Below are positions 1-9,357 of a stretch of 64,000 bases of DNA, piece by piece. A model generated the notes under the pieces. It was given only the letters and a program-made list of their open reading frames with translations, made no database searches and had not been told where the DNA came from. The translations under genes and the position numbers were made by a program. Source of the stretch: an uncultured Bariatricus sp. (GTDB lineage: Bacteria; Bacillota; Clostridia; Lachnospirales; Lachnospiraceae); NCBI GenBank assembly GCA_934307065.1, contig CAKRCD010000007.1, positions 1-64,000 of the forward strand. Direction: 5' to 3'. Each line of letters opens with the position of its first letter. Position 1 is the first letter of the stretch.

Positions 1-40
1 AAAAATGCAATGATAATGCAATTTCAAACACCCAAAGCCG

Positions 41-65
41 CAAAGCCCCGTGGTTACGGGCTTTG
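41..65 (-). terminator. Possible guaA terminator hairpin
   Basis: An 8-bp stem (CAAAGCCC / GGGCTTTG) with a 9-nt loop lies just past the guaA stop codon. There is no U-run directly after the stem in the guaA direction, so an efficient intrinsic terminator is not certain. The rest of bases 1-79 shows nothing else. Confidence 0.4.
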
Positions 66-79
66 TAGCCCAGCGTGAA

Positions 80-1627
80 CTATTCAAACTCTATCGTTCC
101 TGGTGGTTTACTCGTCAGATCATAGAATACTCTGTTAACCCCCTGAACTTCATTTATAATTCGATTCATAATTTTATTTAATACTTCATATGGAATTTCT
201 GCAGCTTCTGCCGTCATGAAATCAACTGTCTTTACGGCTCTAAGTGCTACTGCATAATCGTATGTTCTGAAATCTCCCATAACTCCTACGCTTCGCATAT
301 TTGTAAGTGCAGCGAAATACTGATTGATTTCTCGGTCAAGTCCGGCTTTTGCAATTTCTTCTCTGTAAATTGCATCTGCTTCCTGAACAATTTTTACTTT
401 CTCTGCAGTTACTTCTCCGATGATACGAATTCCAAGTCCCGGTCCCGGGAATGGCTGACGGAATACCAGTGTTTCTGGAATTCCAAGTTCAAGTCCGGCT
501 TTTCTTACTTCGTCCTTAAATAAGTCACGAAGTGGTTCGATGATTTCTTTAAAATCAACATAATTCGGTAGTCCACCTACATTATGATGAGATTTAATTA
601 CTGCGGATTCTCCGCCAAGTCCACTTTCCACAACATCTGGATAAATCGTTCCCTGTGCAAGGAAATCTACCGCACCAATTTTCTTTGCTTCTTCTTCAAA
701 GATACGAATAAATTCTTCGCCAATGATTTTACGTTTTTCTTCCGGCTCTGTTACTCCCGCAAGTTTATCATAGTATCTCTGCTGCGCATTGATACGGATG
801 AAGTTCAAGTCAAACTGACCCTTTGGACCAAATACACTTTCTACTTCATCGCCTTCATCTTTACGCATAAGACCGTGGTCTACAAATACGCATGTCAACT
901 GCTTACCAATTGCTCTGGATAACAGACCTGCTGCAACGGAAGAGTCAACTCCGCCTGATAAAGCCAGAAGAACTTTTCCGTCTCCAACCTTTTCACGAAT
1001 TTCTTTGATTGTATTTTCCACAAATGCATCCATCTTCCAGTCACCGGCACATCCACAAATGCCGAGAACGAAGTTCGAAAGCATTTTTGTCCCTTCTACC
1101 GTGTGGAGTACTTCTGGGTGGAACTGGATTGCATAGAGACTCTTGTCCGCATTTTCCGCTACCGCTACCGGACAGTCTGCTGTATGTGCTGAAATTTCAA
1201 ACCCAGGAGCAATCTTAGAAATGTAGTCTGTATGGCTCATCCAACAGATTGTTTTCTCTGATACATTTTTAAATAATTTCGATTCTGTCTTATCAATCAG
1301 AACCTCTGTCTTACCATATTCACTTACATCTGCCTTCTCAACTTTTCCGCCAAGTACGTGCATCATAAGTTGTGCACCGTAACACAAACCTAATACCGGA
1401 ATTCCCATTTCAAATAATTCTTTTGAATAAGTAGGTGCTCCTTCTTCATAACAGCTATTTGGCCCTCCGGTCAAAATAATACCCTTTGGATTTTTGCTTT
1501 TTATAAATTCGATGTCGGTCTTGTATGAATATATTTCACAATATACATTACATTCACGGACACGTCTTGCCACAAGCTGATTGTACTGCCCGCCAAAGTC
1601 TAAGACAATGACTAACTCTCTCTCCAT
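80..1627 (-). CDS. guaA: GMP synthase (glutamine-hydrolysing)
   Basis: This cytosolic enzyme converts XMP, glutamine and ATP to GMP, the last step of guanine nucleotide synthesis. The N-terminal class I glutamine amidotransferase domain shows the nucleophile in GLCYGAQ (Cys82) and the catalytic His/Glu in [11 protein letters not shown]. The ATP-pyrophosphatase loop follows as ALSGGVDSS at about residue 225, and the C-terminal dimerisation domain ends in the usual KPPGTIEFE. The length, 515 aa, is normal for the family. I place the start at the ATG at 1627 because GGGAGG lies 7 nt upstream; a longer frame would only translate that ribosome binding site. It is monocistronic with its own promoter. 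Identification is secure. Confidence 0.97.
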   Translation of the reverse strand: MERELVIVLDFGGQYNQLVARRVRECNVYCEIYSYKTDIEFIKSKNPKGIILTGGPNSCYEEGAPTYSKELFEMGIPVLGLCYGAQLMMHVLGGKVEKADVSEYGKTEVLIDKTESKLFKNVSEKTICWMSHTDYISKIAPGFEISAHTADCPVAVAENADKSLYAIQFHPEVLHTVEGTKMLSNFVLGICGCAGDWKMDAFVENTIKEIREKVGDGKVLLALSGGVDSSVAAGLLSRAIGKQLTCVFVDHGLMRKDEGDEVESVFGPKGQFDLNFIRINAQQRYYDKLAGVTEPEEKRKIIGEEFIRIFEEEAKKIGAVDFLAQGTIYPDVVESGLGGESAVIKSHHNVGGLPNYVDFKEIIEPLRDLFKDEVRKAGLELGIPETLVFRQPFPGPGLGIRIIGEVTAEKVKIVQEADAIYREEIAKAGLDREINQYFAALTNMRSVGVMGDFRTYDYAVALRAVKTVDFMTAEAAEIPYEVLNKIMNRIINEVQGVNRVFYDLTSKPPGTIEFE

Positions 1628-1748
1628 GTATCTTCCTCCCATAAAAATTTATATTCAAGGAAATAAACCATTTCCTCGCTACGGAATGCTCCGCATTTAT
1701 GCTCTCACAATCCTGAAAAACCTTCGTAATTATCAATTACATGGGTTT

Positions 1749-1777
1749 ATTATAAATAAAATAAGCAAGATTTACAA
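1749..1777 (-). promoter_or_regulatory. guaA sigma-A promoter
   Basis: On the minus strand a -35 TTGTAA (1772-1777) and a perfect -10 TATAAT (1749-1754) are separated by 17 bp. The leader to guaA is about 115 nt and contains small dyads (GTAATT-GAT-AATTAC; GGAAA-TGGTTTA-TTTCC). I could not match it to the purine riboswitch core. Confidence 0.7.
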
Positions 1778-1820
1778 TATATTCTTTTCGGAAACATATG
1801 CAAATGCCATCTTTTTCCAT

Positions 1821-3353
1821 TTACGGCAGCCTTCCGTACATAGTTGTCATATTTCGCAGCTTATATGCCAGTGCATGGGTAAATACTTCCGGCTTTACCC
1901 GCCAACACCAGTTATTTCCCAACGTAGATGGAATGTTCATCCTCGCTTCTTTACCAAGCCCCAAAATATCCTGCATCTGTGCAATGGCAATCTCTGCGGA
2001 GCTTTCCCACAATGCCTGAATCATGCCCCAGGACTGATTTTCTTCTGTAAGCCGCAAATAGTCTCTTGCATACGCTGCATCACCTTCGGAAATTTCTTCA
2101 AACCAGCCCTCTATGGTATTATTATCATGCGTTCCTGCATATGCCACACAATTTTCTGTAAAATTATGCGGTAAATATTCATTTTCCCCTACCGCATTAC
2201 TGTTAAATGCAAACTCCAGAACCTTCATTCCCGGGAAACCACTGTCCTTCAGCATTTCACGTACAGATTTCGTTAAATATCCCAAATCTTCCGCAATAAT
2301 ATGCTGTCTGCCAATCGTTTCTTCCACCCTATTGAATAACTTCATTCCCGGTCCTTGTTTCCAGACACCGTTCCTCGCAGTCGACTCGCCATACGGAATT
2401 GCATAATAAGAATCAAACCCTCGGAAATGGTCTATTCTCAGCACATCATATACTTTGCAAAGATATTGAATACGATTAATCCACCACTGAAAATCGGTTT
2501 GTTCCATATAATCCCAGTTATAAAGCGGATTCCCCCACAACTGTCCATCCTCTGAAAATGCATCCGGCGGACAACCTGCTACTTTAGTCGGAATTTTGTT
2601 TTCATCCAACTGGAACAATTCTGGATGAGCCCAGACATCTACACTGTCCAAAGACACATAAATCGGTAAATCTCCTATAATATGAATGTCCCTGTCATTG
2701 GCATATTTCTTTAGTTCCCTCCATTCTTTGAAGAAAAGATACTGATAAACCTTCCAAAGATTGATTTCCATTTTATATTTATTCTTTGCCTGCTCAATTG
2801 CTTCTTTGTCTCGATTGCGATATTCCTCTTTCCATTCACTCCAAGGTTTCCCTTCATGCACATCCTTTAAGGCCATAAACAGTGCAAACTCCGGCAGCCA
2901 GTCCTCATTTTCCTTACAAAATTTTTCAAACTCCTTGGAGGACTCATCCAGAAAATTGATTGCAGCCTTCCGCAAAATGGGATATCGCTTCTCATACAAC
3001 ACACCATAATTGACCTTTTCATCCGTGGACTCCCAATCCACACCTTCATAGTCCTTTGCCTCTAAAAGCCCCATATTGTTCAGTTCATCCAAATCTATAA
3101 AATATGGATTTCCCGCAAAAGCAGAATAAGACTGGTATGGCGAGTCCCCATAACTCGTCGGACAAATCGGCAGAATCTGCCAATAAGATTGTCCACTCTC
3201 CTGCAAAAAATCCACAAAATCCCGCGCTGCTTTTCCCATCGTCCCTATTCCATGCGGAGATGGAAGCGAAGATATGTGCATTAAAATTCCACTTTTCCGC
3301 AAATGTCTCTCACTCCTCGTTTCTATCATTGGCTTGTACTTAAGCTTAATCAT
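1821..3353 (-). CDS. malQ: 4-alpha-glucanotransferase (GH77)
   Basis: Amylomaltase transfers glucan segments between maltodextrins in the cytosol for maltose and glycogen turnover. The GH77 landmarks are present: the nucleophile region LRIDHFRGFDSYY, the acid/base region IIAEDLGYLT, and the third acidic region AGTHDNNT. The C-terminus NWCWRVKPE is also typical. The length of about 500 aa is normal. The start is uncertain. The ATG at 3353 has AGGA 9 nt upstream, while a TTG at 3302 preceded by AGGAG begins the protein at RKSGILMHISSLP, where family members usually begin. It is apparently monocistronic, downstream of the spoIIID terminator. Confidence 0.95.
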   Translation of the reverse strand: MIKLKYKPMIETRSERHLRKSGILMHISSLPSPHGIGTMGKAARDFVDFLQESGQSYWQILPICPTSYGDSPYQSYSAFAGNPYFIDLDELNNMGLLEAKDYEGVDWESTDEKVNYGVLYEKRYPILRKAAINFLDESSKEFEKFCKENEDWLPEFALFMALKDVHEGKPWSEWKEEYRNRDKEAIEQAKNKYKMEINLWKVYQYLFFKEWRELKKYANDRDIHIIGDLPIYVSLDSVDVWAHPELFQLDENKIPTKVAGCPPDAFSEDGQLWGNPLYNWDYMEQTDFQWWINRIQYLCKVYDVLRIDHFRGFDSYYAIPYGESTARNGVWKQGPGMKLFNRVEETIGRQHIIAEDLGYLTKSVREMLKDSGFPGMKVLEFAFNSNAVGENEYLPHNFTENCVAYAGTHDNNTIEGWFEEISEGDAAYARDYLRLTEENQSWGMIQALWESSAEIAIAQMQDILGLGKEARMNIPSTLGNNWCWRVKPEVFTHALAYKLRNMTTMYGRLP

Positions 3354-3364
3354 AACTCGTTTTC

Positions 3365-3400
3365 CTGAACATTGCTACAAGATTGCTACATTTTGTTCAG
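3365..3400. promoter_or_regulatory. Candidate operator upstream of malQ
   Basis: Two copies of ATTGCTACA (3371-3379, 3382-3390) are spaced one helical turn apart. They are enclosed by the inverted repeat CTGAAC (3365-3370) / GTTCAG (3395-3400). The position just ahead of malQ suggests a regulator site or leader structure. No regulator is identified. Confidence 0.35.
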
Positions 3401-3462
3401 AATTGCGATGCTAAACATAACTATATATTTCCTTTGATTTCTACCGCTATTCCGTCAACTCT

Positions 3463-3503
3463 GAAAAACAGGTGTGGGGAACTTTGCAGCTCCTCCACAC
3501 CTG
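3463..3503 (-). terminator. spoIIID terminator
   Basis: The stem CAGGTGTGG / CCACACCTG is followed by TTTTT on the minus strand, directly after the spoIIID 3' segment. It separates spoIIID from malQ. Confidence 0.8.
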
Positions 3504-3541
3504 CTCTCATTATCCTTATTTACATTTACTTTCATCTCATA

Positions 3542-3684
3542 TTACATATGATGTAAATACTTTTCTCTGGTAGCCAGTCCGCCCCGGATATGCCGCTCGG
3601 ATTTATTCATATCAAGCACCTTTCTCGCTGCTGTGGCAAGAGATGGATTAATCTGTAGTAAACGCTCCGTGACATCTTTATGTA
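3542..3684 (-). CDS. spoIIID: spoIIID 3' segment (C-terminal 45 codons, cut off by insertion)
   Basis: Reading the minus strand up to the TAA at 3542 gives KDVTERLLQINPSL, later HIRGGLATREKYL. This is the conserved C-terminal half of the sporulation regulator SpoIIID (the B. subtilis protein has KDLTERLPEINPDL and RHLRGGEATK in the same order). No start codon or ribosome binding site precedes it. Instead the sequence switches to the end of a large serine recombinase gene at the core 3679-3684. Its missing N-terminal half is found in the same orientation at 24065-24179. Joined at the core, the two parts restore an unbroken 83-aa frame. It can only be translated usefully after excision of the intervening DNA. 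Confidence 0.9.
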
Positions 3685-5213
3685 TGGTCGTCGCTAATTA
3701 GAACGGTTTGATTTAAGCCAAGTTCTCCCAATAAACGTAAATAAATATCGACATTTCCATCCTTATCTACTTCTATTTTCTGAATCAATCGTTTTAACTG
3801 CTGATTCGTCATTTGATGTACATCCGTAATGTCCTCAATCTCTTTAAAGGTTTCATTCAATGCACTTTCCAACTGTTCCCCTTTGGTTAGCTGATAGGAT
3901 ACCATCTTAAGTTCATTTTCCAATCGTTCTATTTCCTGACGCATTCCACCAATCGTTTCATTTAATTCCTCTCTTGAAATCAAATCGTCAGTGTACATAT
4001 CCATGTATTTCTGCCTTTTTTTCTGTAACTTGGCTAATTCTGCATTCAGTTCCTTTTCATACGTTACATTTTCGTCTTTCGCTTTATATACCCGTTGAAA
4101 TTCATTTACTACATAATTAATAACTTTTTTCTTTTGCTTTAAAATATTTCCAAAATATTCCTGCAGAACTTCTATCAGCTCTTCTTCATCTACAGATGTT
4201 TTGTTTCCGCAGCTTCCTGTTCCTAATGCATTTCTTCCTGAACACACCCACCGCACATAAGTATTTTTATATGTACGTACAGTTCTGCGGAAAGACCATC
4301 CACATTCTTTGCATTTTATCAATGTAGAAAATAAATATTTATTACTTTGACGCTCATGGTTCATATTAAACGCATCATGCCTGCCTCTCATTATCTCCTG
4401 AACCCGTTCAAATGCTTCATCCTCTATAATGCGAAGCTCTGGCCGCTCTACAACAAGCCATTCTGTCTCGTCTTTCTCCCGTCTTTGTCCAGTCAGGAAA
4501 TCACTCACTTCCTGTTTTCCATTAATAATTCTTCCAGTATAAAGTTCATTATTCAGAATTCTGCATATTGCATTCTGGCTCCATTTACAGTTCCGTTTCG
4601 TTCTACTGCCCTGTTCATTTAACAAATTGGCTATCTTGGCAGCTCCATAACCTTCTTCCGTATACCAGTAATATATTTTCTTTACAGTTTTAGCTTCTTC
4701 CTTATTAATAATAAGATTAAAATAATCTCCTATTGTTTTATCATATCCATATACAATATTGGGAACTCGTCCTTTTTCTGCATTCATCTTCTTACCAAAC
4801 TTCACACGCTTAGAGGTATTGGCACTTTCTTCCTGCGCCAATGCTCCAAAAATCGTAAGAACAAACTCACTATTTCCCATGCTTGTCATATTGGCTGTTA
4901 AGAACTGTGTTTCAATTCCCAACGATTTCAATTTTCGGACATTCTGTAACAAGTCCACCGTGTTTCTGGCAAAACGGGAAATGTCCTTTACGACAACCAT
5001 ATCAAACAATCCTTTTTCTGCATCAGACATCATCCGAAGAAATTCTTTTCGATTCTTGATTTTCGTTCCGGAAATTCCTTCATCTGCATATAATCTTACC
5101 AAAGTATCTCCGGTACGTTTCGTGTACTCAGAAAAAAATCCTTTTTGTGCTTCTAAACTATTTAACTGGTCTGTTTTCTCCGTAGAAACTCTGCAATACG
5201 CTGCTATATTCAC
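3678..5213 (-). CDS. Large serine recombinase (element integrase/excisionase)
   Basis: This 511-aa site-specific recombinase cuts and rejoins DNA through a serine nucleophile. The N-terminal resolvase domain starts AAYCRVSTEK (Ser10) and continues with DEGISGTKIKNRKEF. A recombinase domain follows with GYDKT and LNEQGSRTKRNCKWS, then a zinc ribbon (CKECGWSF ... CSGRN ... GSCGNKTS, residues about 295-345) and a C-terminal coiled coil. The start is GTG at 5213 behind AGAGG. Its stop codon lies within the attL core, so the gene abuts the site it acts on. A TATAAT-like box lies at 5259-5264; no clear sporulation-sigma promoter is visible. It very probably mediates insertion into, and excision from, spoIIID. 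In the excised circle the frame would run on by 14 residues. Confidence 0.95.
   Translation of the reverse strand: MNIAAYCRVSTEKTDQLNSLEAQKGFFSEYTKRTGDTLVRLYADEGISGTKIKNRKEFLRMMSDAEKGLFDMVVVKDISRFARNTVDLLQNVRKLKSLGIETQFLTANMTSMGNSEFVLTIFGALAQEESANTSKRVKFGKKMNAEKGRVPNIVYGYDKTIGDYFNLIINKEEAKTVKKIYYWYTEEGYGAAKIANLLNEQGSRTKRNCKWSQNAICRILNNELYTGRIINGKQEVSDFLTGQRREKDETEWLVVERPELRIIEDEAFERVQEIMRGRHDAFNMNHERQSNKYLFSTLIKCKECGWSFRRTVRTYKNTYVRWVCSGRNALGTGSCGNKTSVDEEELIEVLQEYFGNILKQKKKVINYVVNEFQRVYKAKDENVTYEKELNAELAKLQKKRQKYMDMYTDDLISREELNETIGGMRQEIERLENELKMVSYQLTKGEQLESALNETFKEIEDITDVHQMTNQQLKRLIQKIEVDKDGNVDIYLRLLGELGLNQTVLISDDHT
3679..3684. repeat. attL core (left element junction)
   Basis: This is the left copy of the shared core (minus strand TACATA). 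On the element side the minus-strand arm is ACGACCATA; on the chromosome side the sequence continues into spoIIID codons. The recombinase stop codon TAA is formed partly by the core and partly by the chromosomal base that follows. Confidence 0.85.
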
Positions 5214-5291
5214 GGCGCTTACCTCTCTGTTATAATAATATCGTTCTGTTACATTCTTATTATATACTAAATGCAGAAATTGTACATAGAA

Positions 5292-5336
5292 AAATGCAGG
5301 AGACTATGAAATATAACTTCACAATCTCCTGCATTT
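5292..5336 (-). terminator. Terminator of the ATPase/TOPRIM operon
   Basis: A 12-bp stem AAATGCAGGAGA / TCTCCTGCATTT is followed by TTTTT on the minus strand. It isolates the recombinase gene from the upstream two-gene operon. Confidence 0.85.
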
Positions 5337-5357
5337 CTTTACTTTCAGTATGCGAAT

Positions 5358-5888
5358 TTAATCTTTGCGGATTAACCCCGGACATCCATCCAGTATATTT
5401 AAGATATTACTACTGCCAATTTTATAATTATCTTGCGAAAGGCTTCTTGCATTAACCCCGCCAATTAATTTTCGAGCTTTAAAATTTGCAGCTTCTTTTT
5501 TCTTCTGACTGTCCTCTATTCGTTTTCCTATATATGCATTCTCTATATCTTTACAGAACCAGACAAATTCATAGTCTCTGTCTTTGCAAAATCTTTTTAC
5601 AGTATTTAAAAACTCTGCATCTTCCGGTTTTGTATCGTATTCGTCACAATCAAAACAGTATATCACTTTTGACTGATTGTTTTTGGATGTCATTCTGTAC
5701 TGTTGCATTTTGCTTTTTACATCTTTCTCTTTTTTAATATACTTTCCTTTTCCATCCATATATACAGGTGTAAGCTTAAGCTGTGTTCGTTCATATGTGT
5801 AAAAACGTTCAACAGTTTCTTTAATATAAATCCAGTCAGAATTACAATCCTTGTTTGTTTCAACAACAAAAATCAACTGAACTCCCAT
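5358..5888 (-). CDS. RloB/TOPRIM-like protein, probable defence effector
   Basis: This is a 176-aa soluble protein. Near the N-terminus it has an acidic residue in LIFVVETNKD, and later the motif YCFDCDEYDT (DxDxxD), the arrangement of a TOPRIM-type metal-binding fold. RloB/AbiLii-like proteins of similar size carry such a fold. Its ATG overlaps the stop of the upstream AAA ATPase gene by one base (TAATG), so the two are translationally coupled. ATPase plus RloB or TOPRIM pairs are known as phage-defence modules (AbiL, PARIS-like). The family assignment rests on motifs and context rather than a clear full-length match. Confidence 0.6.
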   Translation of the reverse strand: MGVQLIFVVETNKDCNSDWIYIKETVERFYTYERTQLKLTPVYMDGKGKYIKKEKDVKSKMQQYRMTSKNNQSKVIYCFDCDEYDTKPEDAEFLNTVKRFCKDRDYEFVWFCKDIENAYIGKRIEDSQKKKEAANFKARKLIGGVNARSLSQDNYKIGSSNILNILDGCPGLIRKD

Positions 5889-7258
5889 TATTCATCCTCC
5901 TCGTCTGTACTGAAAACACCTATGAAGTCAAGCGAATCCACATTAAATGGGGAACCCTCTATCATTCCATTTCTATAAAGATTAGATGGTGAATAATGTC
6001 CACATTTTGTCCAAGAATAAATATTATGGTCTTCCGATAAGAAATCAATTGATTTCTTACGACGTTTTAAAACATCCATTGGCCCAACATTATGTGTTGT
6101 AAAACAAAGCTGTCCTTCTCCATATTCCATTAAATATTCCAACAATGCACATAAATAAACGTCATGGAGATTTGAATCAAATTCATCAATAAATACGATT
6201 CCTCCTTGTGCCATTTCTTTTAAATATGCAAATAGCTGAATTAATTTTTTAATACCTGTACTTTCATATTCCGCATGAATCTTATAATCTCCATAATTCA
6301 TTACCAAATCACAAACCCACAAGTCATGATTTTCTTTTTTATCTATTTCTATGCCCTGCAAATCGGCTTTGAAAATATGAATAAATTCGTAGAGCTTGTC
6401 AACAATTTTTTCAAACTTCGGATAATTATTTTTAGAAACAATATTGCCTACAGCAGTTATCACGTTAAGACAGTGATTATCCATTTGCATAAGATTGGTT
6501 ACCAAAGAATGCACTTCGTCCAAACGCTTTTCTTCATCCGCACTACATTCCAAAGCATTCTGCGCTACATATCCTCTGTGATTATCAGATTCATCTAAAT
6601 ATACATATAGCTTTCTTCCAAAAACATAAAGTCCACATAAATTTGCAAAAAGAGACTTGTCCTGTATTTCGGTATCTCTTAATTCCGAAAGCAGCACTTT
6701 CTCATAGAACAAGGCACACATAGAAGACATTGGCAATAAGTTCATTGTCTTAATAAGCAATATTTTTGAAAAAGAATCCTCTTTTCCGGACAAAAAAGTT
6801 ATTTCACCCTTCGATACCTCAAATACTGTATTCATTGACTCACTTTTTGACAGTGCATTTCTGACAGATAACTTTTCATGCGAAATTGCGTATTTTCCTG
6901 TAATATCCTTAGTCAGTGTTACACTATATCTGAAAAGCGAAATTTTATTTTCGGATTTTACAATATAATCACTCTCAATAAATAATTCCCCTAGCTTCTT
7001 ATTAATAATGGCATCCAGATTTTTCTGTGCAATCGGATTATTTAAATAACTCGAATCGACAAGCAGGTTTCTCAATATTTCTACAGAAGTTACAATTCCT
7101 GATTTGCCAGAGCCATTCATACCATAAATACCCTTGATATTGTATTCCTGCATATCTAATTCTTTTGTCACAATTTTCTTATAAAAGGACAGCGAAATTA
7201 ATTTATCTAAAGTTTTGATTCCCTTAACTGAATAATTAACCAAAAATATATCTTTCAT
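5888..7258 (-). CDS. AAA family ATPase (AbiLi/RloA-type), defence sensor candidate
   Basis: This ABC/AAA_15-like ATPase has about 456 aa. Walker A is GMNGSGKSG near residue 50 and Walker B is GGIVFIDEFDSNLH at about residue 355, followed by a switch-like CFTTHNVGPMD. The long middle section is the helical insertion usual in RloA/AbiL/OLD-type ATPases. The ATG at 7258 has GGAGG at good spacing; an ATG two codons earlier sits on top of the ribosome binding site. It is the first gene of a two-gene operon with the TOPRIM-like protein, an arrangement that points to an abortive-infection type defence system carried as element cargo. The trigger and target are unknown. Confidence 0.75.
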   Translation of the reverse strand: MKDIFLVNYSVKGIKTLDKLISLSFYKKIVTKELDMQEYNIKGIYGMNGSGKSGIVTSVEILRNLLVDSSYLNNPIAQKNLDAIINKKLGELFIESDYIVKSENKISLFRYSVTLTKDITGKYAISHEKLSVRNALSKSESMNTVFEVSKGEITFLSGKEDSFSKILLIKTMNLLPMSSMCALFYEKVLLSELRDTEIQDKSLFANLCGLYVFGRKLYVYLDESDNHRGYVAQNALECSADEEKRLDEVHSLVTNLMQMDNHCLNVITAVGNIVSKNNYPKFEKIVDKLYEFIHIFKADLQGIEIDKKENHDLWVCDLVMNYGDYKIHAEYESTGIKKLIQLFAYLKEMAQGGIVFIDEFDSNLHDVYLCALLEYLMEYGEGQLCFTTHNVGPMDVLKRRKKSIDFLSEDHNIYSWTKCGHYSPSNLYRNGMIEGSPFNVDSLDFIGVFSTDEEDE

Positions 7259-7367
7259 CTTCATACCTCCTCGTCTTTATCTTATTTTACCACACCAAAT
7301 CAGGGAAATAAATACATAATGTATTTATTTCCCCATTTTAGTATTTTAATTCTTCAGTCGAATCACT

Positions 7368-7520
7368 TTATTTTTCCTTGTCCCCCTGCTCTAATTTCTC
7401 CCTTAAGATTTCCTCCACCTTCCCTCGATTTGCTTCAATCAGAATCTTCAATATGTAATCGGCGGTCACTTCCGCCGGATTTGGGTCATGAAACCTGTAG
7501 TTCAGCTTTCGCTTCTTCAC
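7368..7520 (-). CDS. Small basic element protein (50 aa)
   Basis: This short frame starts at a GTG (7518-7520) with GGGGTGG upstream. It encodes KKRKLNYRFHDPNP, then AADYILKILIEANRGKVEEIL-like helical sequence (actual start of that part: TADYILKILIEAN). Similar about-50-residue proteins beginning KKRKLxYRFHNPN are, as I remember, common in Firmicutes integrative elements, but their function is not known to me. The basic N-terminus and single amphipathic helix suggest a nucleic-acid or protein-binding accessory factor. Confidence 0.6.
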   Translation of the reverse strand: MKKRKLNYRFHDPNPAEVTADYILKILIEANRGKVEEILREKLEQGDKEK

Positions 7521-7591
7521 GATAGATTACCACCCCTTTACTTTCCCTTCAAAATATGAAAGCCCATATTCAATTATGCATGTCTCACAAT

Positions 7592-9217
7592 TCAATTTTT
7601 CATTTTATTTTGCTCATGAATTGAATAGCACTTCCTGCCATCAATTGTTTTTTCTTCTAATTTCAGTTCAAATCGTTCACATATCTCAATTAATTTTTCC
7701 TTGGAAAATGATTGCCTTTTGGCAACTATGTCTCCAATTAACTCAAAAAAATCTTGTGCAATTTTTTCCTTTTTTCTTTGCAGTTCTTCATTCGTGAAGT
7801 TCTTAACGTCCAATAGTTCTTTCCGCAATTTTTTCCTCCGTTCCTCCTGATATGACGAGGATATTATTTTCAAATCTTCTAAATCCTTTTTCATCCATCG
7901 TAACTGTTCCTTGACCACTTCTACTTCATCATTCAAGGCTTTTTTCTGAAGTTTACGATATGCCAAAATGTAATTTCCTAATTTTTCTTTTGCAAACGCA
8001 TTCACAGCAAGAACATATCCTCCTGATATAATTCGAATTGGCGAGGCTACCTCTTGATAATAAAAAGAGTCCTCTTCCATGAGTAACACCATGTTTCGCC
8101 AATACGCGTCATCATCCCATAATTGCATTGCCAAATTTCCTTTCCTGCTCTTAACTTTTTCTTCTATTTCAACAATTTGTTCCATTTTTTCTGTAGTCTG
8201 TTCTAGACGTCTTTCGAAATATTTTTCTCCACGCGGATAAAAATACAAATTCACATCCTTGTCAGATTCGCTTCTAACTCGCCCAAGCATTTGGATAAAA
8301 CTTAGCTCCGAATCAGTCGCAATCACAACATTTCCAACTTCAACATCATGAATCGAAACACCGTTATCCAAAACTGACGTAGTAATCAAAATCTTTGGAA
8401 GCACTCGATGACATATCGTCAGATTCTGTATGATTGGGTCTCTGATATTCTTTTCCAAGACTTCTGCATTCAATATAAAAATGTCTTTCGCTTTTACGAT
8501 TCCCTGGTCTGTAAAATTCTTTTTCATGCTTTCAGCCTTTGCCTTATCGTCGATAAAAATAATCGTTTTTTTGGGGGATTCACCAAGAATTTTGCATAGT
8601 GTTTCCATGTCTTCAACATAGCAGCAGTGAAACCGTGAAAAATCTGCTAAATGTGAATAATCGTAACATTTCATCTTATACACATTTTCGTTCGAAATTC
8701 CCATTCTTTCGGCAGAATACTCCAGCGTATTTTCAATCAACGGGGTGACTTCTTTCGCTGTTGCAGTTATGAAAACTACCACTTTATCCATGGAACAGTC
8801 AATCAATGCCTGTAACAAAGCAAACGTACCATATCCGTTAAAATCTGCATCAGCATAAAAATAATGTGCCTCGTCGCAAACAAGCATATCAAATTCTCTT
8901 AAAATTTCTGCAATCCTTACACCCTGCTTCATCTGCTCCGCAAGAGCCTGATATGTAAAAAGTTCAACCTCTCGTTCCATGACATAAAATCGCTGATACT
9001 GCTCTGCTAAATCATATAAATACTGTTCGCGGAGAAGTCTACGATTGCACAGAATGGCAATCTTTTTTTTGCGTATTGCACAGTATGGTACTAACCGTGA
9101 CAACACGAAAGTAGTCTTCCCCATCCCAGTTGGCGCGACCAGAAGAATTTTTCTCTCATCCAGCCATTCTTCACAATCCCGAATAGGAATCAAATCTGAA
9201 ATATACATTTTTTTCAT
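7592..9217 (-). CDS. DEAD/DEAH-box helicase
   Basis: This is a superfamily 2 helicase of 541 aa. Motif I is LLVAPTGMGKTTF (residues about 27-37), motif II is MLVCDEAHYFY, motif III is FITATAKE, and motif VI is FIQMLGRVRSE. The C-terminal third is charged and helical (KEQLRWMKKDLEDL). The start is the ATG at 9217 with AGAGG 6 nt upstream. Helicases of this kind occur in phages and integrative elements, where they unwind DNA for replication or repair; some belong to defence loci. It is transcribed alone, divergently from the large unknown protein that follows. The specific role is not determined. Confidence 0.85.
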   Translation of the reverse strand: MKKMYISDLIPIRDCEEWLDERKILLVAPTGMGKTTFVLSRLVPYCAIRKKKIAILCNRRLLREQYLYDLAEQYQRFYVMEREVELFTYQALAEQMKQGVRIAEILREFDMLVCDEAHYFYADADFNGYGTFALLQALIDCSMDKVVVFITATAKEVTPLIENTLEYSAERMGISNENVYKMKCYDYSHLADFSRFHCCYVEDMETLCKILGESPKKTIIFIDDKAKAESMKKNFTDQGIVKAKDIFILNAEVLEKNIRDPIIQNLTICHRVLPKILITTSVLDNGVSIHDVEVGNVVIATDSELSFIQMLGRVRSESDKDVNLYFYPRGEKYFERRLEQTTEKMEQIVEIEEKVKSRKGNLAMQLWDDDAYWRNMVLLMEEDSFYYQEVASPIRIISGGYVLAVNAFAKEKLGNYILAYRKLQKKALNDEVEVVKEQLRWMKKDLEDLKIISSSYQEERRKKLRKELLDVKNFTNEELQRKKEKIAQDFFELIGDIVAKRQSFSKEKLIEICERFELKLEEKTIDGRKCYSIHEQNKMKN

Positions 9218-9357
9218 TTTCAACCTCTTTTTTCCTTGCGCGCTTGGATTCTTTCTTCATTTTTGTTACAATTCAATTAAAATAGGAAAAGTGCAACCTG
9301 TATATTCGGAAATTTTTTGAATCTTTTTTTCCCACTTGACATGAAAGGAGAGCATCT

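Noticed and set aside
1554..1736. Small minus-strand frame overlapping the guaA start
   Set aside because: It lies across the guaA leader and start in another frame, with no ribosome binding site or recognisable sequence.
1628..1742. Purine riboswitch in the guaA leader
   Set aside because: The leader has dyads but I could not find the conserved purine-aptamer loop sequences.
3542..3684. spoIIID pseudogene caused by frameshift or deletion
   Set aside because: The missing half exists intact 20.4 kb away, with matching core and orientation and a recombinase at the junction, so insertion explains it better.
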